From Tritrichomonas musculus (Eukaryota; Parabasalia; Tritrichomonadida; Tritrichomonadidae), in NCBI GenBank assembly GCA_039105265.1, contig JAPFFF010000003.1, positions 1,178,001 through 1,242,000 on the forward strand: DNA of 64,000 nucleotides. Reading direction: 5' to 3'. Shown here piece by piece: positions 50,070 through 58,384 of the stretch. The notes under the pieces were generated by a model that had not been told where the DNA came from, did no database searches, and saw only the letters and a list, made by a program, of their open reading frames with translations. Made by a program: the position numbers and the translations under genes. Each line of letters opens with the position of its first letter. Within the stretch, counting starts at the first letter, position 1.

Positions 50070-53000
50070 ATGACTTACCTCTTTGACATCTCAGTTGACC
50101 TCTATTCTACTGCAAAAACTGAAGCCAGAAAAGAATACAAAGAAAGAATCAAAAATATTAAAGAGAAACCAAAATTTAAAAAACAGATGAAGGAATTTAT
50201 GCAAAAGGCAAATAAAGAAATATCATTTGAAATAGACATTGGAGATAATGAAGATAAAAGATTAGCATTCACTGAGATGCTAAGGCAATTACACAAGAAG
50301 AATAAAAAGAATGTAGTGGTAAAAAGTGAATCATTAGATGGTGAAGATTATAAATGGTTTACTCTATCTAAAGCACAAAAGATAGATACAACAATAGGAC
50401 ATATTTCTGGTACAATAGATTTAAATGATGACTGCTCTGATAATAATCCTTGGGTTGGTAATGTATTCATTCCAGCAAAATATCAATTACTATTCATCAA
50501 AAACAAAAGGAAAGGAAAACAAACAACATTTACAATAGATAAGCAAGACAACAAAGGGAAATTATATGAAGAAGAAATTGAAATAGATGAGGAATACAGA
50601 GAAAGTCCAGATGGTGGATTCTTTCCATATATTAACTTATCTGATATAGACTTAACTAAATACCAAATATTCAAATCAGTGGAAAAAAATAACTACCAAG
50701 ATAACTGTTTGGTTTATGCATGTATCCAATCAGGAGTGTTCACAAATGAAGAAATCAATCAGCTAAGATTTATTGTTAAAACAAGAATGGTACCAAATAA
50801 TTTAATCTGTGATATAGCAAAATATTTTAAGTGCCATTTCATTGTAAGAAGGATAGATGAAAATTTAGATATAAAGTATCAGATGCAAATGAAAATAGAT
50901 ACAAGGAAAAGAAAATGGGCTAAAGATTTTAACAGAACCGTTGACTTGTTATTATTCAAGAACCATTACATGATTAACAAACCAGTGGGAAATACAAAAT
51001 TGATTACCATTCTACGAAAGCTATTTAAAGATAATATGTTTAGAGAAATCAAATCTTGTGAAATGAATATTTTAGCAACAAATGAATACAATAGCCATTT
51101 AACAGATTATATGGATTTATCATATGACCCATCTCTTTGTTGTCAAAAAATAGATTCCACAGAGTTGAAAAAAGAAAGAGAGTGGTCAAAGATATACTAT
51201 TCAGATTTTGAAACTGATACAACATTATCACCACATAAACCATATCTGAACATTACTGTATTTAGAACAGGGAAACTAATTCATAAATTAATCTTTGACA
51301 GCTCTGCTGGCCCAAGCTCTGCTTGTGAGGGAGACAATAAGGACTCAAAGAGTCCCGGGACAGAAATGTCCATTGCAGAAAGATTGTTGAAATCTCTAGA
51401 TAATAATTCACTTACATACTTCCATAATCTAAAATATGATGCATGCTTCTTTATAAATACTCCTGGATGGGATGTACAGATTACAGAAAGGAGTGGAACC
51501 ATTTTACAGATAGTAATGACAAAATATAAAGAAATAGAAGGCACAGATAAGAAAACAAAGAAGACCAGAAAGATGACAATAATAGAGAAGAGATTAACAT
51601 TCCGCAATAGTTATTCCATTATTCCTGCTGCATTAGCATCTTTCGCTAAAATGTTTCAGCTACCGGTCCACAAAGAAGTGATGGCATATAAATTGTACAC
51701 TGAAAGAAACATAAAAAGAAAAAATGTATCAGCACTTGAATTCCAACTACAATATTACTTGGAGAATAAAGATAAGAAAACACTACAACAAATAAAACAA
51801 GATTGGAAACAACTAATTGATAATGCACAATCTTGTGGAGCATACAGTGATTTAAATATTGATATAATGAAGTATGCTATTTATTACTGTAAACTAGATT
51901 GTATAGTATTGATGAAGGGTGTTGAAAAATTTAATAGAGACTTGATAGAAGTATTTAAACAAACAAAGACAGATATGTTGGATGTACATAATTTCATTTC
52001 AATATCTTCCATTGGTTATTATTATGCATACAGATTTGGATGCTTTGATGATTGCTACCAGTTAAGTGGGAAACCACAGAATTTTATCCAACGTTGCGTT
52101 AGTGGTGGAAGGACAATGACAGCTAACAATGAGAAACAATATGTTGAAGAGAGATTACAAGATTTTGATGCTGTATCTTTATATCCATCAGCGATGAGTA
52201 TTATGTCTGGTGTGCCAAAAGGAATCCCAAAAGTAATCCCATCAGATATATTAACAGAGGAGTTATTAGATTTTGACCAGTTCTTTGCAGAAATAAATAT
52301 TAAAAAAATAAAATGTAAATCATCTAGTCCATATAAATTTGGACAAGTATTTAGTAGAAATGAACAGGGTTCAAAAATATTTACCAACAATCCAATAGAC
52401 CATTATTATATTGACAAGAGGGCTTTCATGGATTTGATGGAGTTTTATGATTTTGATTATGAGTTCATTCGAGGGTATTATTTTGATGAAGGATTTAATA
52501 GCAAGATTAATATCTTCATCGAGAAATTATTTAATCTCAGGAGGAAATATCAAGATGCCAACAATCCATTGCAACAAACTATTAAATTACTCTTGAATTC
52601 CATCTATGGTAAATCTATATTAAAAGCAACTACGACAGAAACAAAATGTATTCCAAAAAATAAAGCCATCAAATATATTTGGAAGAATTATAATTACATC
52701 ACGGAGATAATAGAGAATAAGTCAATTGATAATGTGTATGTTAAAAAAGTAAAGCCCATAAATAATCATTTCAATCTACCTCATTTTGGTGCTAGCGTTT
52801 TGTCATGGAGTAAGCATATGATGAATAGAGTTATAAGTTCAGCAGAGCAGAATGGAATAGATATTTATTATACAGACACTGATTCCATTCATGTTAAAGA
52901 AATAGATGTACCAAGGATTGCTGAGGTGTTTAAGAAAAAATATGGAAAAGAATTAATTGGTAAAAAGATGACACAGTTCCATTGCGATTTTGATTCATTT

Positions 53001-53303
53001 AATGGTGCTGTTGGCGGTGTACATTCTAGAAAATTAATTGCACTAGGAAAGAAGAGCTATCTGGATATATTAGTTGATGAAAAAGGGAATGAAGGATTAC
53101 ATATTAGATTAAAGGGTGTGCCTAAACAATGTATATTAAATAAAGCAAAACGAATGGGAATCACAATAGAAGAATTATATGAAAGGATGTACCAGGGAGA
53201 GGAAATCATTTTTAATCTTCTCGATGGTGCCAATTGTTTTAGGAAGTCATCTTCGTATCAACAGATTAATTTACCGGTATTTGAGAGAAGAATCAAATTT
53301 TAA
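50070..53303 (+). CDS. Protein-primed family B DNA polymerase of Mav2, with OTU-like region
   Basis: 1077 residues. ExoI is YSDFETD near residue 377, ExoII YFHNLKYD near 451 and ExoIII YYCKLDC near 605. Motif A is FDAVSLYPSAM near 699, B LLLNSIYGKS near 840 and C YYTDTDSIH near 933. The N-terminal part has DNCLVYACIQSG near 211 and KNHYM near 297, the same Cys...His spacing as Mav1, suggesting an OTU-like protease domain. Between ExoI and ExoII, ~20 residues (SSAGPSSACEGDNKDSKSPG) are absent from the Mav1 polymerase and are encoded by paired hairpins (51299-51371). A T run (50041-50047) stands 22 bases before the ATG. Confidence 0.95.
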   Translation: MTYLFDISVDLYSTAKTEARKEYKERIKNIKEKPKFKKQMKEFMQKANKEISFEIDIGDNEDKRLAFTEMLRQLHKKNKKNVVVKSESLDGEDYKWFTLSKAQKIDTTIGHISGTIDLNDDCSDNNPWVGNVFIPAKYQLLFIKNKRKGKQTTFTIDKQDNKGKLYEEEIEIDEEYRESPDGGFFPYINLSDIDLTKYQIFKSVEKNNYQDNCLVYACIQSGVFTNEEINQLRFIVKTRMVPNNLICDIAKYFKCHFIVRRIDENLDIKYQMQMKIDTRKRKWAKDFNRTVDLLLFKNHYMINKPVGNTKLITILRKLFKDNMFREIKSCEMNILATNEYNSHLTDYMDLSYDPSLCCQKIDSTELKKEREWSKIYYSDFETDTTLSPHKPYLNITVFRTGKLIHKLIFDSSAGPSSACEGDNKDSKSPGTEMSIAERLLKSLDNNSLTYFHNLKYDACFFINTPGWDVQITERSGTILQIVMTKYKEIEGTDKKTKKTRKMTIIEKRLTFRNSYSIIPAALASFAKMFQLPVHKEVMAYKLYTERNIKRKNVSALEFQLQYYLENKDKKTLQQIKQDWKQLIDNAQSCGAYSDLNIDIMKYAIYYCKLDCIVLMKGVEKFNRDLIEVFKQTKTDMLDVHNFISISSIGYYYAYRFGCFDDCYQLSGKPQNFIQRCVSGGRTMTANNEKQYVEERLQDFDAVSLYPSAMSIMSGVPKGIPKVIPSDILTEELLDFDQFFAEINIKKIKCKSSSPYKFGQVFSRNEQGSKIFTNNPIDHYYIDKRAFMDLMEFYDFDYEFIRGYYFDEGFNSKINIFIEKLFNLRRKYQDANNPLQQTIKLLLNSIYGKSILKATTTETKCIPKNKAIKYIWKNYNYITEIIENKSIDNVYVKKVKPINNHFNLPHFGASVLSWSKHMMNRVISSAEQNGIDIYYTDTDSIHVKEIDVPRIAEVFKKKYGKELIGKKMTQFHCDFDSFNGAVGGVHSRKLIALGKKSYLDILVDEKGNEGLHIRLKGVPKQCILNKAKRMGITIEELYERMYQGEEIIFNLLDGANCFRKSSSYQQINLPVFERRIKF
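51299..51371. repeat. Two consecutive paired hairpins in frame inside pPolB
   Basis: Pair 1 is CAGC-TCT-GCTG (51299-51309) and CAAGC-TCT-GCTTG (51313-51325). Pair 2 is GGACTC-AAA-GAGTCC (51341-51355) and GGACA-GAAA-TGTCC (51358-51371). Pair 1 reads SSAGPSSACE in the polymerase. Confidence 0.75.
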
Positions 53304-53350
53304 TTTTATAGCGTTTCATAATTTTTTTCGAAATTTTATTTCCTCATCAA

Positions 53351-54232
53351 ATGAACCAAGGGTTAGATTATGCGCAAGCTCTAAGCAACGGCACTTTTAG
53401 TGGCTCCAACGAAGTTGGCGGAGTTGATTACGAGAAATTATTACGAGATGCTATCCAAGAAATTAATTTACTCAGAGACGAAAATGAAAAATTAAAAGCA
53501 GAGATAAAACAATTGAATGAATCATTATATGAAAATGATGAATGGAATGCAGGTATAATATCAAATCTCAAGAATGAAATGAAGGAATTAAAACAGTGGG
53601 TGGAAAATTTGGAGAATACAGTTGATTATGATGATGGGATAGTATATCCAGAAGCACAGACAGAAGGGGAGGCAGAATGGTTTGATGTCAAAGATGATGA
53701 TGACTATGAGATAAAAAATATTTACCCTTATGTCATAAGAAAAAAGAGTAATGAGAAAATAATTACTAATACGTTAAATAAACAAAGTGGATATATTAAA
53801 GTAGCCTTAAATGGTAAATCATATCAGAAGCATATCCTTGTAGCCAAACATTTCATTCCAAATCCAGACCATCTCCCAATTGTCGATCACATTAATCATA
53901 ACAGAACCGATTACCATACATCAAATCTTCGATGGGTGAGCGCGAGAGATAATAGCAGAAATACATATGGATATGGAGGTGTTGAGCATGAATACGTAGA
54001 TACAATACCAGATGATGCTATGAATGTGGACACTTATGGAAAACATAGATTTGAGGATTATTTCTTTTACGACAACGTATTTTATTTCTACACAGGGATA
54101 AATTACAGGAAGCTCAATATCAATGAAAATAAATGCGGGAATAAATGGGTAAGCTTAATTAGTGACAATGGAAAGAATGTTTCTGTTTATTATAGCAAAT
54201 TTAAGAAAGAGCATGATATACCAATTGAATGA
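53351..54232 (+). CDS. HNH endonuclease-like protein with N-terminal coiled coil
   Basis: 293 residues. Residues ~30-95 form a coiled coil (AIQEINLLRDENEKLKAEIK). An HNH domain follows around 165-205, with KHILVAKHFIPNP, then VDHINHNRTDYHTSNLRW. The C-terminal ~90 residues (YVDTIPDDAMNVDTYG, then YFFYDNVFYFYTG) match those of the 57768-58358 protein, so the two are paralogues, the other lacking the coiled coil. HNH proteins of this type act as homing or selfish nucleases in phages and viruses; here the role is inferred. A T run (53332-53338) precedes the ATG by 12 bases. Confidence 0.85.
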   Translation: MNQGLDYAQALSNGTFSGSNEVGGVDYEKLLRDAIQEINLLRDENEKLKAEIKQLNESLYENDEWNAGIISNLKNEMKELKQWVENLENTVDYDDGIVYPEAQTEGEAEWFDVKDDDDYEIKNIYPYVIRKKSNEKIITNTLNKQSGYIKVALNGKSYQKHILVAKHFIPNPDHLPIVDHINHNRTDYHTSNLRWVSARDNSRNTYGYGGVEHEYVDTIPDDAMNVDTYGKHRFEDYFFYDNVFYFYTGINYRKLNINENKCGNKWVSLISDNGKNVSVYYSKFKKEHDIPIE

Positions 54233-54264
54233 ACAAAAAAATAAATCTCTCAGATGATATTTTT

Positions 54265-54609
54265 TTATGCTTTGACTAATTGTGCTAACTTCTTTAATTC
54301 CTCCAACTCAGTCTTCTTTCTTAGCCTATATTCTTTCTGTTGCTTACGTCTTGCTTCTAATCGTTCCTCTGGTGTATTGTATTTACTTTTTCTACCTCTC
54401 TTCTGTTTTTCAGGGGCTGTTGCCTCAATTAATTTTAATGCTGCTTTTTCTGCCTCAGCTTCACAGGCTTTGCCTGGGCCAGCGGAGCTGTCATTAACCT
54501 CTCCCTCTAAAATATTTAACAAGTTCTCTTCTGATTTAGATTTGGATAGTTTCTTTACAATGTCTGTTTTGTTGAATTGTGTAAGATCTAATTTATTAGT
54601 CATTTCCAT
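54265..54609 (-). CDS. Small AT-hook-like DNA-binding protein
   Basis: 114 residues. Near the end stands KRGRKSKYNTPEERLEARRK, an AT-hook-like RGRK followed by a basic helix (QQKEYRLRKK) and a leucine-spaced tail. Similar RGR-x-K-Y-x-T-x-E-E segments occur in many proteins of large DNA viruses. Residues ~40-50 read DSSAGPGKACEA, encoded by a paired hairpin and matching a peptide in the Mav2 polymerase. Binding to AT-rich element DNA is inferred. A T run (54615-54621, plus-strand A run) lies just before the start. Met1 or Met3 could be the start. Confidence 0.7.
   Translation of the reverse strand: MEMTNKLDLTQFNKTDIVKKLSKSKSEENLLNILEGEVNDSSAGPGKACEAEAEKAALKLIEATAPEKQKRGRKSKYNTPEERLEARRKQQKEYRLRKKTELEELKKLAQLVKA
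54464..54490. repeat. In-frame paired hairpin in the AT-hook-like gene
   Basis: CAGGC-TTT-GCCTG (54464-54476) and CAGC-GGA-GCTG (54480-54490). Reverse-strand reading is SSAGPGKACE, close to SSAGPSSACE in the polymerase. Confidence 0.75.
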
Positions 54610-54639
54610 TGAAGAAAAAAATTAAAAAATAAAACGAAG

Positions 54640-55167
54640 CTACATATTAATACAGTATTTCAAACACAGATGATATTTGTTAATTAATTCATTATATTCT
54701 CTATTGTATACTTGTTTGAAATCTGTGCATACCTCTCCATTATCATTCACTATTTTAATATTTTCTATCTTTCTAATTGGATTTGCTTTACCTGCACAAC
54801 ATCCAATGTCTTCATCAAGGCCTACCTCAACTGATTCTGCTTTTATGATTGCTTTGATAATATTAGACAAAGCTGTAGCTGGTACGATGATACAATTCTT
54901 AGAAACCAGATTAGATAGCAAAGCCTTATCTTGATTCAACAATATATTGGCATATGTCTCAAGGATGACATATTTAACATCTTTTGCCTCATCCTCTGGA
55001 TTTTCATCTAGTTCAACATTTCTTGTAATAACAATTTCTTCTTTCCCATCATCTCTTTTGTTAATGATGATATTGTTATTGATATTTGATGTTGACTGTG
55101 CAGCTGCCTGTGGTTCAAATGATAAATTAGCATTTATTCCTTGATTATTTGCTCGTTTCTTAATCAT
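54640..55167 (-). CDS. DIGC-motif protein of Mav2
   Basis: 175 residues. A disordered, Asn/Gln-rich start is followed by a charged stretch (KRDDGKEEIVITRNVELDEN) and the ~100-residue domain shared with Mav1 5405-6046: IIVPATALSNIIKAI, DEDIGCCAGKAN, then VNDNGEVCTDFKQVYN. Presence in two unlike Polintons points to a core, probably virion or replication, function. T run at 55177-55183 (plus-strand A run) before the start. Confidence 0.75.
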   Translation of the reverse strand: MIKKRANNQGINANLSFEPQAAAQSTSNINNNIIINKRDDGKEEIVITRNVELDENPEDEAKDVKYVILETYANILLNQDKALLSNLVSKNCIIVPATALSNIIKAIIKAESVEVGLDEDIGCCAGKANPIRKIENIKIVNDNGEVCTDFKQVYNREYNELINKYHLCLKYCINM

Positions 55168-55176
55168 TTGTTTCCC

Positions 55177-55183
55177 AAAAAAA
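55177..55183 (-). promoter_or_regulatory. T-run promoter-like motif of Mav2 genes (representative)
   Basis: A run of seven or more T (gene sense), usually as ATTTTTTT, stands 10-25 bases before the ATG. Ten Mav2 sites: 42368-42374, 50041-50047, 53332-53338, 54615-54621, 55177-55183, 55630-55637, 56115-56121, 57748-57755, 58371-58377 and 58999-59005. In several a GG or CC pair follows the run. It is not seen before the tightly packed ATPase and integrase genes. Confidence 0.6.
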
Positions 55184-55191
55184 TCTTTTAT

Positions 55192-55620
55192 TTAATAGAT
55201 AATATTCTCTATTTTAACTTTATGTTGAGGCCCATAAATGACTCTACCTTTATCTTTTTCATCAGCTCTTCCTTGTATCTCTCCTAATTTTTCTGGTTTC
55301 TTTAAATATGGTGGAAGGATAGGTGTTTTAGGTGCTTTATCATTTCTTAAATAATATCCTCCATCTGTAATGCTAACTGGTGGTTCATGCAATGGTTTTG
55401 TTCTATGTTGATTGCTCTTTGGTGGTCTCACAGGTTTATTTTCCATATATTTAGTTGGAGGTCTATTGTAATATGGATTAAATGTGACTGCATATGTATT
55501 GTCATTAGAGAAGATACCAAAATGATTAAAACCAACTGTATGTTCAGTCTTGGTTCCTTCGTTAAACATTTCTCCTTCTGCTCCAATAATGGCTGAATTT
55601 GGATTTCTGTATTTATTCAT
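55192..55620 (-). CDS. Proline-rich small protein of Mav2, function unknown
   Basis: 142 residues. The first ~50 look folded (NSAIIGAEGEMFNEGTKTEH then NHFGIFSNDNTYAVTFNPYY). The rest is proline- and lysine-rich and probably disordered (PVRPPKSNQHRTKPLHEPP). No family recognised. It lies in the run of reverse-strand genes next to the major capsid gene and has a strong T-run motif (55630-55637) 10 bases before its start. A minor virion protein is possible. Confidence 0.6.
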   Translation of the reverse strand: MNKYRNPNSAIIGAEGEMFNEGTKTEHTVGFNHFGIFSNDNTYAVTFNPYYNRPPTKYMENKPVRPPKSNQHRTKPLHEPPVSITDGGYYLRNDKAPKTPILPPYLKKPEKLGEIQGRADEKDKGRVIYGPQHKVKIENIIY

Positions 55621-55649
55621 TTCCTTTCCAAAAAAAATTTTAATTCCCT

Positions 55650-56102
55650 TTACTCTAGAACTAATGGTTGGTGTTCTCCCACAAATAATTCAGGGGTATT
55701 TAATTGGTATTTTATACGTAATTCATCTATTAATGCTCGTGTTTGTTTTGATACGTTCTCAATGGAATAATTGTAATAACTATGCTCTTCATAATTTTGT
55801 TCTAGATTTGAACCATTAACAAAGAATTCATTCATCTTGTAATTCAATCTTCTTCTTGAATTTGTGCTGAGTATTACATGTTCTATTTCATATTCCTTAA
55901 TCTTGTCAGGATATATTCTCCATGTTGTTTTTTCAGATTTGATGGAAATATAAATGACCTTCGCTAAATAATTATTTCGTGATAGTTGGATAGGATATTT
56001 ATCACAGAGGATGGCAAAATTACATTCTTTGAAATCTTCTGGTTTATCAGCTAGGGAGATAATGTTGTTGATATAATCATAGACCTTAAATTGCTCTTGC
56101 AT
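55650..56102 (-). CDS. Beta-rich small protein after the capsid gene, candidate minor capsid
   Basis: 150 residues from MQEQFKVYDYINNIISL. An upstream Met would add 14 hydrophobic residues, but the T-run motif (56115-56121) stands 12 bases before MQEQF, so that start is preferred. The middle is strand-rich (YLAKVIYISIKSEKTTWRIY), followed by RRRLNYKMNEFFVNGSNLE. It directly follows the capsid gene on the same strand with 45 bases between. A capsid accessory role is inferred from position only. Confidence 0.6.
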   Translation of the reverse strand: MQEQFKVYDYINNIISLADKPEDFKECNFAILCDKYPIQLSRNNYLAKVIYISIKSEKTTWRIYPDKIKEYEIEHVILSTNSRRRLNYKMNEFFVNGSNLEQNYEEHSYYNYSIENVSKQTRALIDELRIKYQLNTPELFVGEHQPLVLE

Positions 56103-56147
56103 TTCTGTAAAGATAAAAAAATGAAAAAAATAATAACTTGACAAAAT

Positions 56148-57734
56148 TTATGCAGGAGTAGTAAGGTCGTAGTTCCCAAGACGAACAAGTGGTGGCATAC
56201 CATTTGGTTGAACAAGAATAGATATTGATGAATCAAATAAGAGACAAATTAATGGTGGGGTTTTAACATCGTTAGCATATGTATTTTCGCCAGTATTTTG
56301 AGATACAATAATTTCAAAATTAATTGGAGACAAAGATGTAAGTCCCTGTTGATATGTATTATCTGTTTCTGTTGGGAGAGCAATAAAGAAACTTGTTCTA
56401 TCATCAGAATAATTTCCAAGAGAGCGTGCATATGGTTGGTCATTAGTTAACGATGCAACAACTTCTTTGTTAAATCCACTTTGTCCTCCATTCATGTTCA
56501 TTGCATTTTGGCAATATTCTAAGAACTCTGGGTATTCATTAGTTGTGCCAAAAGCTTTAGCAGGTATGTTTCCATATCCTCCACAGTTCAATTGGAACAA
56601 CTTAAATTGGGGATTCTTGAATACTGTATGATGGGTATGCTTCTCTGGAAATAGACAAAATATGGAATCAACAAAACGAGGAGTGATTGTGCATGTGGAT
56701 TTATCATTGGGATTCTTTAATGGGCTCGTAGTAGTGTAAACAGAAATTGTTTGAGTTGGAAATGTAAGTGGATGAGTTGGGTCAGCATATCTTTGAACAA
56801 GACTGGAATAAATATTATCTTCAATTCCAAAGCATGGAATAATAGATGAACATTCTGTTATAGAGTATTCAGTAACACAAAATGACTTTTTAGTAACAGC
56901 GAATGTTGTAATTCCATTGGCGGCAGTATTTGTATTATACATCGTTATTTCTTCTCCAATTGGTGTAAATTCATTGGTGACTTTTGGTAAGACATATTTG
57001 GATAATAAATTATGTGCATTCTGTAAAGTCATATCCGGGCCAACAGGACAATAGACCATACCAGCACAAGAAAAGAATAATCGGAGTTCAATCTTGCCTG
57101 CGAATGCTGGGAGGTATTTAATATTAGATAGTGGTAAGAACCTTCTTAAATCGATTTTAAGATGGATTTTATATTTTTTGTCTGCCCATCCGGTTGCCCA
57201 ATCAACAACGAATCCTGTTCTGCTACCTGATTTACCATTCCATATGTCTTTATGTCTGGCTTTAGAATATATGTCTGCTCTCTTTGTTGTTTCATTAGCG
57301 CAACAAGCAGTTAAAAATGATTCTTCACAACCAAAATTCTGAGTATAGATAGTGATACCATTGGCTACTATTTCATATTTCTCAACAGCATCCCTTGCAT
57401 CTTTAAAGCCAAAACAAACTTTGTTAAATTGATGCCCATCTACTGTTAATGGTGTCATTGTGCTACCATCTGTTGGTTTCATTTTAACTTCCATATCAGC
57501 TCTAATAAATCCATTGTATATATCTGCTGTATTGTTAGTATTTGGAGATATTATAGCACTCGTATATGAGCCTTGAGGAATTGGAGGCGATGGTGAATAG
57601 GATGTTTGTGGACTGATTGTGTATTGTTTATTGGTATCGCTTAATGCTATACAATTATCGACGATATCAAAATATGATGCAATTTGTGTACATGTTTCAG
57701 CTGATGTTCTGAGTTCAATTTCTGGATTTAGCAT
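56148..57734 (-). CDS. Major capsid protein candidate of Mav2 (double jelly-roll type)
   Basis: 528 residues, beta-rich. Key segments: FGFKDARDAVEKYEIVANG near residue 105, WNGKSGSRTGFVVDW near 165, and IDLRRFLPLSNIKYLP, then GKIELRLFF, near 195-225. The order (an F-K-D/N-A-x-x-x-Y-E segment, a W-x-x-P/D-L-x-x-L-P segment, then G-x-I-E-L) matches the Mav1 candidate at 11394-13112 and Polinton double jelly-roll capsids in length and placement. A T run (57748-57755) precedes it. The gene looks open. Confidence 0.82.
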   Translation of the reverse strand: MLNPEIELRTSAETCTQIASYFDIVDNCIALSDTNKQYTISPQTSYSPSPPIPQGSYTSAIISPNTNNTADIYNGFIRADMEVKMKPTDGSTMTPLTVDGHQFNKVCFGFKDARDAVEKYEIVANGITIYTQNFGCEESFLTACCANETTKRADIYSKARHKDIWNGKSGSRTGFVVDWATGWADKKYKIHLKIDLRRFLPLSNIKYLPAFAGKIELRLFFSCAGMVYCPVGPDMTLQNAHNLLSKYVLPKVTNEFTPIGEEITMYNTNTAANGITTFAVTKKSFCVTEYSITECSSIIPCFGIEDNIYSSLVQRYADPTHPLTFPTQTISVYTTTSPLKNPNDKSTCTITPRFVDSIFCLFPEKHTHHTVFKNPQFKLFQLNCGGYGNIPAKAFGTTNEYPEFLEYCQNAMNMNGGQSGFNKEVVASLTNDQPYARSLGNYSDDRTSFFIALPTETDNTYQQGLTSLSPINFEIIVSQNTGENTYANDVKTPPLICLLFDSSISILVQPNGMPPLVRLGNYDLTTPA

Positions 57735-57767
57735 AGTGTTTTCATGGAAAAAAAATAATAAAGCAAA

Positions 57768-58358
57768 TCAATATAAATCATACAATTCTTTGAACTTGGC
57801 ATAAAATATGTTTACTCTCTTGTTATCAATATCTCTCATGCAAACATATAAACTCCCACTTCTATTTTTTAAGGGATACAGTTTTCTATATTGTGCGCCA
57901 TTAAAATGATAAAAAGTATTATCATAATAATAATATCCAAAGAATGAATGTTCACCATATCTTTCCACTGTGATTGAATCGTCGGGTATATCATCAACAA
58001 ACTCATAAATTACTCCTTTGTGTGATGTCCTGTTTTTGCAGTTCTCTGATTGGTTTGTCCATCTTAAGTTTTTTAAATGGTAATCTGTTTTATCTCTATT
58101 AATATGGTCAATAATTGTATTGTTTACAGGGTCATCATTTGGAATAAATTGTATTGCTATTAATACATGTTTTGGATATATTTTAGTGTTGAGACATACA
58201 CAAATATAATCATTATCTACATTGTTTAGTCTTTTAAATTCTTTTAATATATTTCCAGTTTTTCTATTTCTAATCAAGAATGGATATTCATTCATAATCT
58301 CATAATTATCTTCAAAACCAAAGAGAGGAACAAATTCAATTACACTATCCATTTCCAT
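57768..58358 (-). CDS. HNH endonuclease-like protein without coiled coil
   Basis: About 196 residues from MEMDSVIEFVPLFGFEDN. This Met is chosen because it stands 12 bases after a T run (58371-58377) and the longer frame adds only Phe/Tyr-rich leader. HNH segment near residues 75-100: HVLIAIQFIPNDD, then IIDHINRDKTDYHLKNLRW. The C-terminal ~85 residues (FVDDIPDDSITVERYG, YYYYDNTFYHFNG) parallel the 53351-54232 protein. It lies between the capsid gene and a proline-rich gene, a typical place for a selfish nuclease. Catalytic activity not proven. Confidence 0.83.
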   Translation of the reverse strand: MEMDSVIEFVPLFGFEDNYEIMNEYPFLIRNRKTGNILKEFKRLNNVDNDYICVCLNTKIYPKHVLIAIQFIPNDDPVNNTIIDHINRDKTDYHLKNLRWTNQSENCKNRTSHKGVIYEFVDDIPDDSITVERYGEHSFFGYYYYDNTFYHFNGAQYRKLYPLKNRSGSLYVCMRDIDNKRVNIFYAKFKELYDLY

Positions 58359-58384
58359 TTCCGTAGAATTAAAAAAATAAAATT

